DNA from: Planctomycetaceae bacterium
Lineage (GTDB): Bacteria; Planctomycetota; Planctomycetia; Planctomycetales; Planctomycetaceae
Length of the DNA: 44,821 bases
Reading direction: 5' to 3'
Assembly: GCA_016795145.1 (NCBI GenBank)
Contig: JAEUII010000465.1
Location: 1-44,821 of the forward strand
The position numbers were made by a program, and so were the translations under genes. Shown in pieces: positions 17,501 to 25,910 of this stretch. A model generated the notes under the pieces. It was given only the letters and a program-made list of their open reading frames with translations. It ran no database searches and was not told the origin of the DNA. Position 1 is the first letter of the stretch, and the number at the start of each line of letters is the position of its first letter.

Positions 17501-17712
17501 ACTTCGACCGGTTGAGTCACGTAGCGTTCCACTTCAACCGGTGACAGCGAGCCCGCATCGGTGATGACTGTGACCTGAACGTTGGTCATGTCTGGCACGG
17601 CGTCGATCGGCAGATGCATGGCGGCATTCACACCCGCCAATGCCATCAGGCCAGTGCCGACGAGCACAAGGAATCGATTTTCGAGCGTCAAACGGATCAG
17701 TTGGGCCAGCAT
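14575..17712 (-). CDS. czcA: Heavy-metal efflux RND transporter CzcA/CusA family
   Basis: Inner-membrane proton-driven pump of 1,045 residues that exports divalent or monovalent metal ions through a tripartite complex. Twelve membrane segments and two large periplasmic loops follow the usual RND pattern. The fourth segment reads GAIDFGLIVDSSVIMVEN with D396, D402 and E409, the spacing of the CzcA proton-relay residues D402/D408/E415, so it belongs to the heavy-metal (HME) branch. The metal is not determined. The gene follows czcB on the same strand with 60 bp between. No outer-membrane czcC gene lies in the cluster. Confidence 0.93.
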   Translation of the reverse strand: MLAQLIRLTLENRFLVLVGTGLMALAGVNAAMHLPIDAVPDMTNVQVTVITDAGSLSPVEVERYVTQPVEVTMGGLPDVEELRSISRFGISVVTIVFEEGTDIYRARQLVAERISQASSLIPAGYGTPELGPLTTALGEILQFEVRGEDKSPMELRTILEWDVAPRLREVPGVTEINTHGGYYQTFEIRPDPDLLSSYSLTFEQLFTALEANNASAGGGYVVHQNEQRFLRGQALVTGIKDIEQIVVRRETGGTPLLVRDVAEVSIAPMTRQGAVTRDARGEAVTGLVMMLIGENSREVVGRVSERIAEIQKTMPPGVTLEITYDRSALIGRTLHTVVKNLIEGGALVIIVLLVMLGSFRAGVITALAIPLSMLFATSMMQVFGVTASLMSLGAIDFGLIVDSSVIMVENCIHRLSHNSEGRRHVDIIRDAAIEVRKPTMFGELIISIVYLPILMLQGTEGKLFRPMALTVLFALLGSLILSMTFMPAMASLALPRKMQDKDVFLVRWIKWFYRPIVTRAISYPKITAAIALAVFAISIPVGQRLGGEFMPRLEEGDLLIEAVRLPSASLEGAITMSQQIEEQVITFPEVKTVFCKTGRPEIANDVMGVHQTDVWVLLKDHHDWRPGMTRDKLIEELSDVLNRNVPGVAFGFTQPIEMRVDELVAGVKADVAVLLYGDDLNELARISKDIETTLRGIQGAVDVKADYQANLTTITIVPDRDAMAHYGIDARQVMDVVEALGGRQVGTIFEGRARFPIRVRIPDVWRSDIERLKQLPVGEAGGMPVPLEELADVRIEETPPSVDHESNRRRTFVSANVRGRDVATFVEEAQKAVEKNIPIPAGYEVKWGGDFENLQSAKTRLMLITPVVLLMIFLLLYTSFKSTRLAMLIFLAVPMAASGGIFALKMRGMPFSISAGVGFIALFGVAVLNGLVWVSAAEHLRKRKIPLEDATRETALSRLRPVLMTAFVASLGFLPMAMSTSDGAEMQKPLATVVIGGLVTSTLLTSLVIPAIYPWFARGLSTDEDLEDAVVEEHFGDSMTPHGAH

Positions 17713-17772
17713 GATGAGAGTGTCCGGTACAAATGGTAAAGGCGAGCAGGAACAGGAACGGGGCGAACCCAG

Positions 17773-19260
17773 TTACTCTGATTCCCCCTGAAGAAGCAGC
17801 TCGCTCTTCAACAGAAAACCGCCGCTGGCCACAACCTGATCACCGTCTTTAAGGCCGGACAGAATTTCCACGAAGCCATTGGTTCGCAGTCCCGGCTCGA
17901 CATCAATGCGACGAAAGGTGTGATCGTTCTCCGGAGAAAACACGAATGATTTGCGATCGTGTTCCAGGATCGCGGATTCCGGAACCGCAAGAGATTTCCG
18001 CGGGTCACTCACTGGGATCGCCACACGAACAAACATGCCTGGTCGCAGTCGACCATCCGGATTTTCAATCACAGCCACGAGTGGAACGGCGTTCGTCGCA
18101 ACGTCGACTTCACGGCCAGCGAAGTGAACGATCGCTTCGCGGTTTTCGATTCCTTCGAGCGTCGTCATGACTCGAACTTTGTCACCCGGCTGCAGCTGCA
18201 ATGCTCGCCATTCGCGCTGACGCAGGTCGGCAGCGACCCAGAGTCGTGTTGTGTCGGCGAGCGTCATCAGAGGTTCGCCGGCTTCAACGCGTTCATTCTG
18301 AGAGAAGTTGTAACGTTCGATGGTGCCGGCAAATGGTGCCTTGAGCTGAACCAGGGACAACTGATCTTCAGGAATATCACTTTCTCCGAGTGGGCCATCG
18401 CTGTTGTTGGATGTCTGAACGGCGGTATTGCCAAGCAGCGTTCGCACGTTCTGCAGACTGATTCGCAGTCTGCGTTCCGCGTCCTTCACACTGGCTTCGG
18501 CCTTTCGGCAGCTCTGGCCTGCAAGGAACGCCTGTTCTTCCAGAGACGCCGTCAGCACGGCTTCAAACTGGTCACGATTGCTGTTTCGTTCATCAAGTGT
18601 TCGCGTCGAGATCACTCCGTTGCGCTGATTTTCTTCAGCGGCTTCCAGTTGTGTTTCTGCGAGCAGCAGGTCGGAGTAAGCGGACAGCAGAGTTTCTCGC
18701 GACCGGCCCAGCGTGACGTTCTCAAAATCCTTTCGAATCTTGCTGACGGCATCGCGACGACGAATGGCTTCAGACAATTTCTGCAGACCGTCGCATGTTG
18801 ATTTTTCCCAGTCGCGTGTTTCAATCGCCAGCTTCAGTTCTGACTGGCGAAGCAACGCATCGGCTCGAGCATTGCCAACCTCGGGGCTGCTGAGTTCCAC
18901 CAGAACATCACCGGCCTGAACAGACTGTCCAGGCTTCACCAGCAGTCGCGTGATAATCCCGTTGGTCGCGGAACGAAGCACAATGTGCTGACGGTCGTCG
19001 TACTGCAGTCGACCCGGCACAACGTGCTCATGAATCAACTCCGTGGAAGTCGCTGCCGCGAACTGAAGCTGCGCTGCGGCAACCTTCTCCGTGGGGAGGT
19101 CGATGACGTCCGTGACGACCGCTTCTTCGGCGGCTTCCGGTTCGTTCGTCACCGCAGTATCGCCAGAACCCGACTGCGACCATTCCCACCATCCGCCCGC
19201 CGCAGCACCACCCACAACAAGAAGACCAGCAGCAATCTTGAACCATCCGACGTTCTTCAT
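17773..19260 (-). CDS. czcB: RND efflux periplasmic adaptor (CzcB-like)
   Basis: Membrane-fusion protein of 495 residues linking the RND pump to an outer-membrane channel. A single N-terminal membrane segment (about residues 7-27, ending GGWWEW) is followed by an acidic linker. Next come a first lipoyl half (ITRLLVKPGQSVQAGDVLVEL), a coiled-coil hairpin of about 150 residues rich in Glu and Arg, a second lipoyl half (LKAPFAGTIERYNFSQNE) and beta-barrel domains. The C-terminal VASGGFLLKSELL is common in CzcB/CusB. It is co-directional with czcA. Confidence 0.9.
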   Translation of the reverse strand: MKNVGWFKIAAGLLVVGGAAAGGWWEWSQSGSGDTAVTNEPEAAEEAVVTDVIDLPTEKVAAAQLQFAAATSTELIHEHVVPGRLQYDDRQHIVLRSATNGIITRLLVKPGQSVQAGDVLVELSSPEVGNARADALLRQSELKLAIETRDWEKSTCDGLQKLSEAIRRRDAVSKIRKDFENVTLGRSRETLLSAYSDLLLAETQLEAAEENQRNGVISTRTLDERNSNRDQFEAVLTASLEEQAFLAGQSCRKAEASVKDAERRLRISLQNVRTLLGNTAVQTSNNSDGPLGESDIPEDQLSLVQLKAPFAGTIERYNFSQNERVEAGEPLMTLADTTRLWVAADLRQREWRALQLQPGDKVRVMTTLEGIENREAIVHFAGREVDVATNAVPLVAVIENPDGRLRPGMFVRVAIPVSDPRKSLAVPESAILEHDRKSFVFSPENDHTFRRIDVEPGLRTNGFVEILSGLKDGDQVVASGGFLLKSELLLQGESE

Positions 19261-19437
19261 ACGTCACCTTTTTGAGCTCGTGAAAACACACTTCCAGCGT
19301 GAGGAAGTCTGAGAGCGGAACCGGAACAGAGTGGTCAGCGAGAGAACAGGGAGTCACGAAGCCGCGACTGACATTGGATCGCGCTGAGGTTCAGTGAATG
19401 ACCTGCGAAAGCGACATGCAGGCGAGTTAAGCGATGT

Positions 19438-19914
19438 CTACAGCCGCCACGATGTTGTGACTGTGGACAATGATCGACTGATGCACAGAGTCGACAGAAA
19501 TGAGCGAAGTTGATGCCGGGATGAATCCAGTCGGCATTCGCGGTAGTCCGGAGCAACGTCGTCGACAACGATCGCTGTCAGGTCAATCCACGGCGTCGAG
19601 TCACTGGGAGACAGCTGGAGTTCATGAGTCCCAGCGGCACAGGCGAACGTTGTAATCTCCGGAATCGTGTCGTCAGAATCCGGGCACGAATCGCCATACA
19701 CGTCCCGCGGCATGGCAAAGTGGAAGTGCAGGCCGCAGCAATTGGCCTGACAATTGCCATGAAAGTTCTGGCAATGTTCCTGAAGATGTCCGCTGTCTGA
19801 TGCAGACGCATGGTCATGCATGACCGGCATCGGTCCTCGCCACGCAGCAACGCACAGCAACAGGCACATCACCTGTTGAAGCACACCGCGCTGAGTTGGC
19901 TGAGGGGCAGACAT
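19438..19914 (-). CDS. His/Cys-rich secreted small protein upstream of czcB
   Basis: I recognise no family. From the ATG at 19914 the protein has 158 residues. A hydrophobic segment at about 13-25 (MCLLLCVAAW) could be a signal peptide. Residues 33-77 then hold seven His (33, 35, 43, 47, 52, 63, 65) and five Cys (48, 55, 59, 60, 77), a density suggesting metal binding. The rest is unremarkable. It precedes czcB by 177 bp on the same strand, so a role as extracytoplasmic metal binder for the efflux system is an inference. A longer in-frame start at 19995 exists but would put a charged, Pro-rich stretch before the signal segment. Confidence 0.55.
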   Translation of the reverse strand: MSAPQPTQRGVLQQVMCLLLCVAAWRGPMPVMHDHASASDSGHLQEHCQNFHGNCQANCCGLHFHFAMPRDVYGDSCPDSDDTIPEITTFACAAGTHELQLSPSDSTPWIDLTAIVVDDVAPDYRECRLDSSRHQLRSFLSTLCISRSLSTVTTSWRL

Positions 19915-20075
19915 GTGGTCGAACGACTTCGGGGAAGGTTTGATGGAGGGATGCAAGCACTGACCGAATCGGCAGCAACTCTCACGCCAATCCATTCAAA
20001 ATACTCGGCACTGTGCGGAATCATGATCCTGGCATGCACACAGTTCAAGACAGAAGTTAAGAAGTTCACCATTCT

Positions 20076-20153
20076 GTCATTCCCGCGCAGGCGGGAACCC
20101 AGTGTTTTTGGCGCTTCATTGAAAATGGGATTTCCGCCTGTGCGGGAATGATG
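20076..20153. repeat. MITE-like element with 'gtcattcccgc' terminal inverted repeats
   Basis: The left end GTCATTCCCGCGCAGGCGGG (from 20076) and the right end, read in reverse (TCATTCCCGCACAGGCGG, ending near 20153), are inverted copies of about 24 bp around a 30-bp AT-richer centre. Such ends are typical of short non-autonomous palindromic elements found in many bacteria. It lies between the His/Cys-rich gene and the racemase-like gene. No transposase is nearby. Confidence 0.7.
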
Positions 20154-20172
20154 AGGGATTCTCAACAGGGGT

Positions 20173-21366
20173 TTAACGGCTGCATGACAGTGAGACCGCG
20201 TCTCCAATTCGAAGATCCAGGCTTTCGTCGACCAGACTGAGCGTTGTCTGCTCACGGTCCATGGTGCGAACTGTCGCGCCGCCAGGTCGAAGAACGTTGG
20301 GAACCTCAATGGTCCGTAGATCATTGGTCCCGGCATCAATCACACACCATTCCAGCGATGGCCGAGCAATCACGCGGGCTGTATGTTCGGCGATCTCGGA
20401 TCGCATGGGTTCCTGAATCGAACCCGGTGGGACAGGAAGTGGTGAGTTCAAAACGACCGAAACGTTCTCCTCGATCGACAGGCCGCGAGTCTCTTCCATG
20501 ACGAGTTGCTCACAGGCAATCTCAGCAGCCTGAATGAACTTGAGGCAATGTCGTCCGACGGTGATGGAGTTCCGAAGATCGGAATCCAGCGACGGGCTTT
20601 CCGGAAGAACGCTGGTGCGAAGAAAGACGCCGCTTAGCTTCAGACCCGGCAGTCGAGTGATCGCCTGAGCCAGAAGAACAGAATCCGGGCCTGGCCGAAC
20701 TCCTGTGCGTTGATATCCCAGGTCGACATCAATCAGCAGCTCAATGGTGCGGCCAGATCGAACTGCGACTTCTGAAACCAGCTCCGCGTGGCGATAGTGA
20801 TCGACAACGATGACCACCGCGAATTCGCGCGCGATGCGTTCCAGCGGTTCTGTATCGTCCGAGTGAACCACGGGATAACGAATGATGATCTGCGGGTTTC
20901 GCGTCGTGTGCCCTTCGAACTCGTTGGCGAGCTGCCTCAATGGTTCGATCATCGCCCGTGCAACCGCGACGTTGCGACAGGCGAACAAGGGCTGAAAAGC
21001 CCTTGACCCTGTGGAGCCTACCGGCTCGTTGCCGATTCCTCGCTCACGTTGTTCGCTTGTCTCGAACAAGCGCGCACCTTGCGAGCCCGAAACGGAGTAA
21101 GATTCTAGCAAGGGCTGAAAAGCCCTTGACCCGGTGGAGGCTGCCGGCTCGTTGCCGATTCCTCGCTCACGTTGTTCGCTTGCCTCGAACAAGCGCCCAT
21201 CGTGCGAGCCAGAGGCTGAACCAGACTTTAACAGCGCGGCGATGCACTCACTGCTGAAGTCGGTTGTGATTTCCGGAGCCCATTGAACGTTGTGCGGCAG
21301 CTCACGGCGGATGGCTGCTGCGGCCTGTTCAATCAATCCGGGTGAAAGGTTCCAGCGAGGTCTCAT
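20173..21366 (-). CDS. Alanine-racemase/D-threonine-aldolase-fold protein with in-frame repeat insertion
   Basis: Protein of 397 residues from the ATG at 21366, which overlaps the stop of the upstream gene as ATGA, so translation is probably coupled. Residues from about 128 on match the PLP-binding TIM barrel of DSD1/alanine-racemase-like proteins (ELLIDVDLGYQRTGVRPG, then LPGLKLSGVF, and VIDAGTNDL late). The usual PHxKTHK motif with the PLP lysine is not present; at that place the protein reads PHNVQWAPEITTD, so activity is doubtful. Residues about 49-128 are two near-identical segments (FEASEQRERGIGNEP and FETSEQRERGIGNEP) encoded by a tandem interspersed repeat inserted without breaking the frame. 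Without it the protein would be about 315 residues. Confidence 0.72.
   Translation of the reverse strand: MRPRWNLSPGLIEQAAAAIRRELPHNVQWAPEITTDFSSECIAALLKSGSASGSHDGRLFEASEQRERGIGNEPAASTGSRAFQPLLESYSVSGSQGARLFETSEQRERGIGNEPVGSTGSRAFQPLFACRNVAVARAMIEPLRQLANEFEGHTTRNPQIIIRYPVVHSDDTEPLERIAREFAVVIVVDHYRHAELVSEVAVRSGRTIELLIDVDLGYQRTGVRPGPDSVLLAQAITRLPGLKLSGVFLRTSVLPESPSLDSDLRNSITVGRHCLKFIQAAEIACEQLVMEETRGLSIEENVSVVLNSPLPVPPGSIQEPMRSEIAEHTARVIARPSLEWCVIDAGTNDLRTIEVPNVLRPGGATVRTMDREQTTLSLVDESLDLRIGDAVSLSCSR
20986..21231. repeat. Tandem 123-bp repeat inside a coding region
   Basis: Copies at 20986-21108 and 21109-21231, each 123 bp (41 codons). By eye about 7 mismatches fall in the first 102 bases; the tails are more diverged and seem to include duplicated host sequence (LLKSGSASGS versus LLESYSVSGS in the protein). 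Each copy starts with the hairpin CAAGGGC-TGAAAA-GCCCTTG, and has CGCTTG/CAAGCG and a wider GGCTCG/CGAGCC inverted repeat. A diverged third copy is at 10081-10162. The unit length keeps the host gene in frame. Confidence 0.85.
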
Positions 21367-24056
21367 CGAGTCTTTTCCAGTTCTGCTCTCAGTGCGGCAG
21401 CTCGTTGTTTTCGTTGAGCGTTTCCCCATTCGGGGTGAAGGACTTCCACGACACCAAGGATTCGCAGAGCTTCCTTCTTTGCACCTGCATTGTGTTCCAG
21501 GATCGCCAGTTGCAGTGACGCTTCGAACCAAACCGTTTGTCCCGGTCGTGACTGCTTTTGAAGCTTCAGCCAAAAATCCCGCCCAAGCCCAGCGACACCG
21601 ATCCCGCTGGGGCTTCCTGATTCCGCAAGTGTTGTGGCGAGTTTCTGAGTTTGTGCTTCTGTCAGAGGCTGGCTTGTCAGTTTTTGCAAATACACATTCG
21701 CAATCGCCGGCTGCTCAGCGATTGCAGTGAGCGACAGCACGACGGGAAGCTGATCCAGTTGGCGTTCGAGAGTCTGTGCAGTGTCCGCTGCGCTCACGGA
21801 TGATGGTGTTGTGGGCTTGGCTGTGATCAACGTCAGAACAAAGCTCGCCAGTGCGCGATCTCCTGGTTCTGGCTTATCAGTTGTTCCCAGGATCTGATTT
21901 TGAAGAATGGTCGCAAGCCAGTCACGATGATTCTCTGCCAGCGAAGCAAGGATGCGACGATCCTCCCCCGTGGCCGTTTCTGCTTCCAGTCGACGTATTG
22001 ATGCAAGAATACGAATGCACCGCAGAATGGCGTCGGCTCGAATGGTCAGCCGTTGAAGTTCGGCCTGAGCATCGTTCTTTGGCGCGGTCTGCGTTGAAGC
22101 GTTAGGAGGCATCGTTGAAAGAATGGCCGTGGCCTGCTGAGCGACTTCTTTCAAGTCAGCGGGCGGAGTCGAAGTGCTCGTCGACTTCCAGAAAACTCGA
22201 CCCAGCAGATACGCATCAAACAGCTGTCGGACAAAATCCCGATTGGCCGTAGCGGAATTCTCGGTCACCGGCCTTGTGGGCAACACCACTGCCGCCAACT
22301 GATCGAACTCTGTTTGAAGTTCGATCCGCTCTTCCACATGCTGAGAACTGGACGTCCCGGCGTCGCTAAGAATCAGTTCCGCCAGAACGCACAGGCGTCG
22401 AAGTTCGTCCGCAGAAACAGTGACCGCCGTTCCTTTTGCCTCTGCAGCCTTTTGCGTGAATCGAATGGCCGCAATCACATCACGAGCCGCGCTGAGTGGT
22501 TCCTGTTCACGAAGCAGGCGGGCTCGCCATTCGTGAGCGGAGACGACACTTTGCTGTTCCGCGAACTGCTGAATGTGATGATCCAGCGCACTTCGATATT
22601 GATCGAGCGACGCTTTGTCCGGCTGAGTATTCCACAGCTGACCGAGTGCGAAGATTCGAAGGAGATCGGCGGCAGACTGTCGATCGATGGCCTTTTGTGT
22701 TTCAAAGAGTTCTGCGGCCTGCTGAAGTTCAGTGATGGCCGTTGTCCATTCCTGTTGCTTGATGGAAAGGTCGCCCGCCTGCAACTGAACGTTGGCCGCC
22801 ATCATCGAGTTGGTCGGAAGCTTTGCCGCCAGCGCGATCAAGGCTGCGTGAGCTTCCTTGAACTGTCCTGCAGCCATTTGATCCGTGATAGACTCCATCG
22901 CAGTCGCACCATCCGGACCGACCTTTTGTACCGAATCGAATCGCTGACCAATCCGACGGGCTCGATCGGCCCAGACTCCGGTGAGCTGACTCTGCAGACG
23001 TCGTTGCAGCGGTAGAAACTCATCGACCGTCTTTTGCAGTGAGTCGCGTCGTTCTTTTGTATCATCAGTCAGCTGATGCAGAAGCTCGTTCAGCTGCAGC
23101 AACGCCTGAAGCTTCAACACCTGCACCTCAGGGCTAAGCATAATCTCCAGCTCCGCAGGAGCATCCAGCATCAGCTGAAGGGCTTCTGACGGCTGACCCT
23201 GAAGCAGCATCGCCTGCATTTGAAGTGTCAAAGCAGAAAGTCGTTCGTCGCTGGTGCGTGCTTCCGCCGCGGCGTTCTTTTGTCGCAACTCGAAGGCAAC
23301 AAAATCGCGGCTGGCAAGCATCACTTCCGCCATCATGCGTCGCACACGGAATCGATCTGGCTCACCGCTGCTTCGAAGGAGCTGCTCGCCCTGAGTCTGA
23401 AGTTCTGCCAGTGAATCTGCTGGCACTGCACCGAGAAGAATCTGACTCAGCAGAAGATCAGCTTCCGCGCAACGAAGCCGATACCGGGCAACTCGCACCA
23501 CATCCTGATCGAGTTCCTTACGATACTGTTCGATCTGCTTTTGAAGGATCGTCAGCAGCTCGCGCGCCTGGCGACAGACTTCCCTGCCAAACTCCACATG
23601 ACTTGTGACTCGAACCGCGTACGTTCGGTCGGGGTCAGAGACAATGGGGCTGGCCTGAAGGCATTCGATCCTGGCCGCGACGCAGAGGAATTCGATCTGG
23701 CGAACCTGAAGTTCAACATCCTCATTTCGCCCGGGCTTGTGTTCCCTGATGAAGTCTGTGATCTGCGAAGCCGCCATCGTCACATAGTCGGCTCGTTGAG
23801 CACTGCTGACGGACCACAGATGATCCTCATGACAATCCGTCAGCATCAGCTGCCAGCGAGTCTTCAACTGGGCGGAAGTCGAAGCGGCCAGCTGCTGTCG
23901 ACAATGAGTCTCCGCCAGTTCCGTCAGGCCTCGTCGGCGCAGTTGGAGCACAAACTCCGGCTCACCGTCCGACAATTCCTGAGCTGCGACTTCGCGCGGA
24001 AACACCGCAGCGAAGATTGGGAGGAAGAGGAAGAAGATTGTCAGCCGCTGCCACAT
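21363..24056 (-). CDS. Large secreted alpha-helical (TPR-like) protein
   Basis: No named family recognised. From the ATG at 24056 the protein has 897 residues. It starts with a signal peptide (MWQRLTIFFLFLPIFAAVFP, cleavage probably after EVAA-Q), then consists almost wholly of amphipathic helices with many Ala, Leu, Gln and Glu, and helix pairs spaced like TPRs (for example AGQFKEAHAALIALAAKLP). The C-terminus FEASLQLAILEHNAGAKKEALRILG then VVEVLHPEW is a clear TPR-like pair. It is likely a periplasmic scaffold protein. I reject the longer frame start at 24173 because it precedes the signal peptide with Pro/Ser-rich sequence. Its stop overlaps the start of the racemase-like gene (ATGA). Confidence 0.7.
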   Translation of the reverse strand: MWQRLTIFFLFLPIFAAVFPREVAAQELSDGEPEFVLQLRRRGLTELAETHCRQQLAASTSAQLKTRWQLMLTDCHEDHLWSVSSAQRADYVTMAASQITDFIREHKPGRNEDVELQVRQIEFLCVAARIECLQASPIVSDPDRTYAVRVTSHVEFGREVCRQARELLTILQKQIEQYRKELDQDVVRVARYRLRCAEADLLLSQILLGAVPADSLAELQTQGEQLLRSSGEPDRFRVRRMMAEVMLASRDFVAFELRQKNAAAEARTSDERLSALTLQMQAMLLQGQPSEALQLMLDAPAELEIMLSPEVQVLKLQALLQLNELLHQLTDDTKERRDSLQKTVDEFLPLQRRLQSQLTGVWADRARRIGQRFDSVQKVGPDGATAMESITDQMAAGQFKEAHAALIALAAKLPTNSMMAANVQLQAGDLSIKQQEWTTAITELQQAAELFETQKAIDRQSAADLLRIFALGQLWNTQPDKASLDQYRSALDHHIQQFAEQQSVVSAHEWRARLLREQEPLSAARDVIAAIRFTQKAAEAKGTAVTVSADELRRLCVLAELILSDAGTSSSQHVEERIELQTEFDQLAAVVLPTRPVTENSATANRDFVRQLFDAYLLGRVFWKSTSTSTPPADLKEVAQQATAILSTMPPNASTQTAPKNDAQAELQRLTIRADAILRCIRILASIRRLEAETATGEDRRILASLAENHRDWLATILQNQILGTTDKPEPGDRALASFVLTLITAKPTTPSSVSAADTAQTLERQLDQLPVVLSLTAIAEQPAIANVYLQKLTSQPLTEAQTQKLATTLAESGSPSGIGVAGLGRDFWLKLQKQSRPGQTVWFEASLQLAILEHNAGAKKEALRILGVVEVLHPEWGNAQRKQRAAALRAELEKTR

Positions 24057-24205
24057 GCCGGGTAGTGTAACCGTGGCAGGGACGGTGATGGAGAGAGCGG
24101 AAAGCGGAAAGTGGAAAGCCGGAGGGAGGTTTGGCGGTGCTTCCCACCATTTTGATGAACTCCGTTTTCCCATGCACTTGATTCAATCGGACAACCGGCT
24201 GATTG

Positions 24206-24236
24206 TTGAGACAATTGCCCGGCTGACCGCTATCAT
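24206..24236 (+). promoter_or_regulatory. Candidate promoter for rhamnulokinase
   Basis: TTGAGA (24206-24211) and TATCAT (24231-24236), spacer 19 bases, about 90 bp before the rhaB start in the 269-bp divergent region. The spacer is longer than ideal. The rest of this region (24057-24325) contains a purine-rich run near 24087-24130 and nothing else I can name. Confidence 0.3.
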
Positions 24237-24325
24237 TTGCCGCTCCGGTGGCAGGACAGAATGCCGCTGCACCAGTCGCGCGCGGCCTCCGGAAGGTATC
24301 CCACGCAGCAGAATTTGGCGAAAAC

Positions 24326-25816
24326 ATGTTGGAAAAGACGTATCTGGCAGTCGACCTGGGCGCGGAAAGTGGCCGAATCATGGCGGGGCGATTCGATGGC
24401 CGCCATGTGTCCCTTCATGAGATTCATCGGTTCAGCAACGGCCCTGTTCGGCTGGGCGGAACATTGCGATGGAATCTTGTGGGGCTCTGGTCGGAAATCC
24501 AGAACGGTCTGCGCGAAGCGGCGGCTCGCTATGGCAATTCGATCACCACCATCGGCGTTGATACCTGGGGCGTGGATTTCGTGCTGATGAACCGCAACGA
24601 CGAGTTGCTGGGGCAGCCCTGGAATTATCGCGATTCGCGAACGGACGGAATGCTGGCCAAAGCGCTGCAGCGAGTTTCCCGGTCAGAGATTTTTTCTCAG
24701 ACGGGTCTGCAGTTCATGCAGATCAATTCGTTGTACCAGCTGCTGGCGATGTGTGAGCGAGATCCGGAACTGGTTTCTCAGGCAACACGATTCCTGATGA
24801 TCCCGGACTTCTTCAACTGGTGTCTCAGCGGAAGCCGCGTTGTCGAGTTCACGAATGCGACAACGACGCAGATGCTGAACGCGACGACTCGCACATGGGC
24901 CGACGACATGCTGCGAAAGCTGGACATCCCGACTCAGATGTTTCCCGACATCGTATCACCGGGAACGCAACTGGGAGGACTTCGCAGAGACGTTGCCGAG
25001 TACACAAATCTGACGGGCGTGAAAGTTGTCGCCCCGGCGACGCACGATACAGGTTCGGCCGTCGCTGCCGTTCCGACGTCTCACACTGGCAACCCGGACT
25101 GGGCTTACATCAGCAGCGGGACATGGTCGCTGATGGGCGTCGAAGTGAAGGATGCTGTTCTGACCGAACAGGCTCTTCAGCGCAACGTGACGAACGAAGG
25201 TGGTATCGATGGCACGTATCGCCTGCTGAAGAACATCATGGGACTCTGGCTGGTTCAGCGCTGCAAAGTCGCGTTTGAAGAACGAGGCCTGAAGGCTGAC
25301 TATGCCGAGTTGACTCGCAAGGCCGCTGGAGCAACACCGTTCCGTTCGCTTGTCGATCCGGACTGCCCGGAATTTCTGCGACCGGCGGACATGACGGAAG
25401 CAATCGCCTCAGAATGTCGTCGAGCAGGTCAGCCGGTTCCGGAAGACGAAGGCCAGTTCGTTCGCTGTGCATTGGAAAGCCTGGCTCTGAAGTATCGAAT
25501 GGTCCTGGGCTGGCTGGAAGAAATGACCGGTGTCAAAGTGCAGGTCATTCACGTCGTCGGCGGTGGTGCTCAAAATGCCCTGCTGAATCAGTTCACAGCG
25601 GACGCGTGTCGAGTTCCCGTCATTGCGGGCCCCGTCGAAGCCACCGCTCTGGGCAATGTGATGGTTCAGGCCATGTCTGCCGGAGACGTCAGCAATCTTA
25701 GCGAGATTCGCGACGTCGTTCGTCGTTCCGAAGCCATTACGGAGTTTCATCCGAAGAATGCGGACGCGTGGGACGATGCATGGGAACGCTTCCGCCGAAT
25801 CACGGCAAAGAGCTAA
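24326..25816 (+). CDS. rhaB: Rhamnulokinase
   Basis: FGGY-family sugar kinase of 496 residues that phosphorylates L-rhamnulose in rhamnose catabolism. I use the ATG at 24326 ([17 protein letters not shown]), because the phosphate-1 motif DLGAESGR then sits at residues 10-17, as in RhaB; the frame is open further upstream but without conserved sequence. [14 protein letters not shown] and the C-terminal [20 protein letters not shown] and [13 protein letters not shown] are typical of RhaB. No other rhamnose gene is next to it. Confidence 0.93.
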   Translation: MLEKTYLAVDLGAESGRIMAGRFDGRHVSLHEIHRFSNGPVRLGGTLRWNLVGLWSEIQNGLREAAARYGNSITTIGVDTWGVDFVLMNRNDELLGQPWNYRDSRTDGMLAKALQRVSRSEIFSQTGLQFMQINSLYQLLAMCERDPELVSQATRFLMIPDFFNWCLSGSRVVEFTNATTTQMLNATTRTWADDMLRKLDIPTQMFPDIVSPGTQLGGLRRDVAEYTNLTGVKVVAPATHDTGSAVAAVPTSHTGNPDWAYISSGTWSLMGVEVKDAVLTEQALQRNVTNEGGIDGTYRLLKNIMGLWLVQRCKVAFEERGLKADYAELTRKAAGATPFRSLVDPDCPEFLRPADMTEAIASECRRAGQPVPEDEGQFVRCALESLALKYRMVLGWLEEMTGVKVQVIHVVGGGAQNALLNQFTADACRVPVIAGPVEATALGNVMVQAMSAGDVSNLSEIRDVVRRSEAITEFHPKNADAWDDAWERFRRITAKS

Positions 25817-25910
25817 CGGTTGCGTCGTGAGCGGTGCCGGTTGGCTCGTTGTCAGATTCATTCTGGATTGCTCAGGTTCATTCCTTTTTCTTTCGATCGT
25901 GTGACACATC

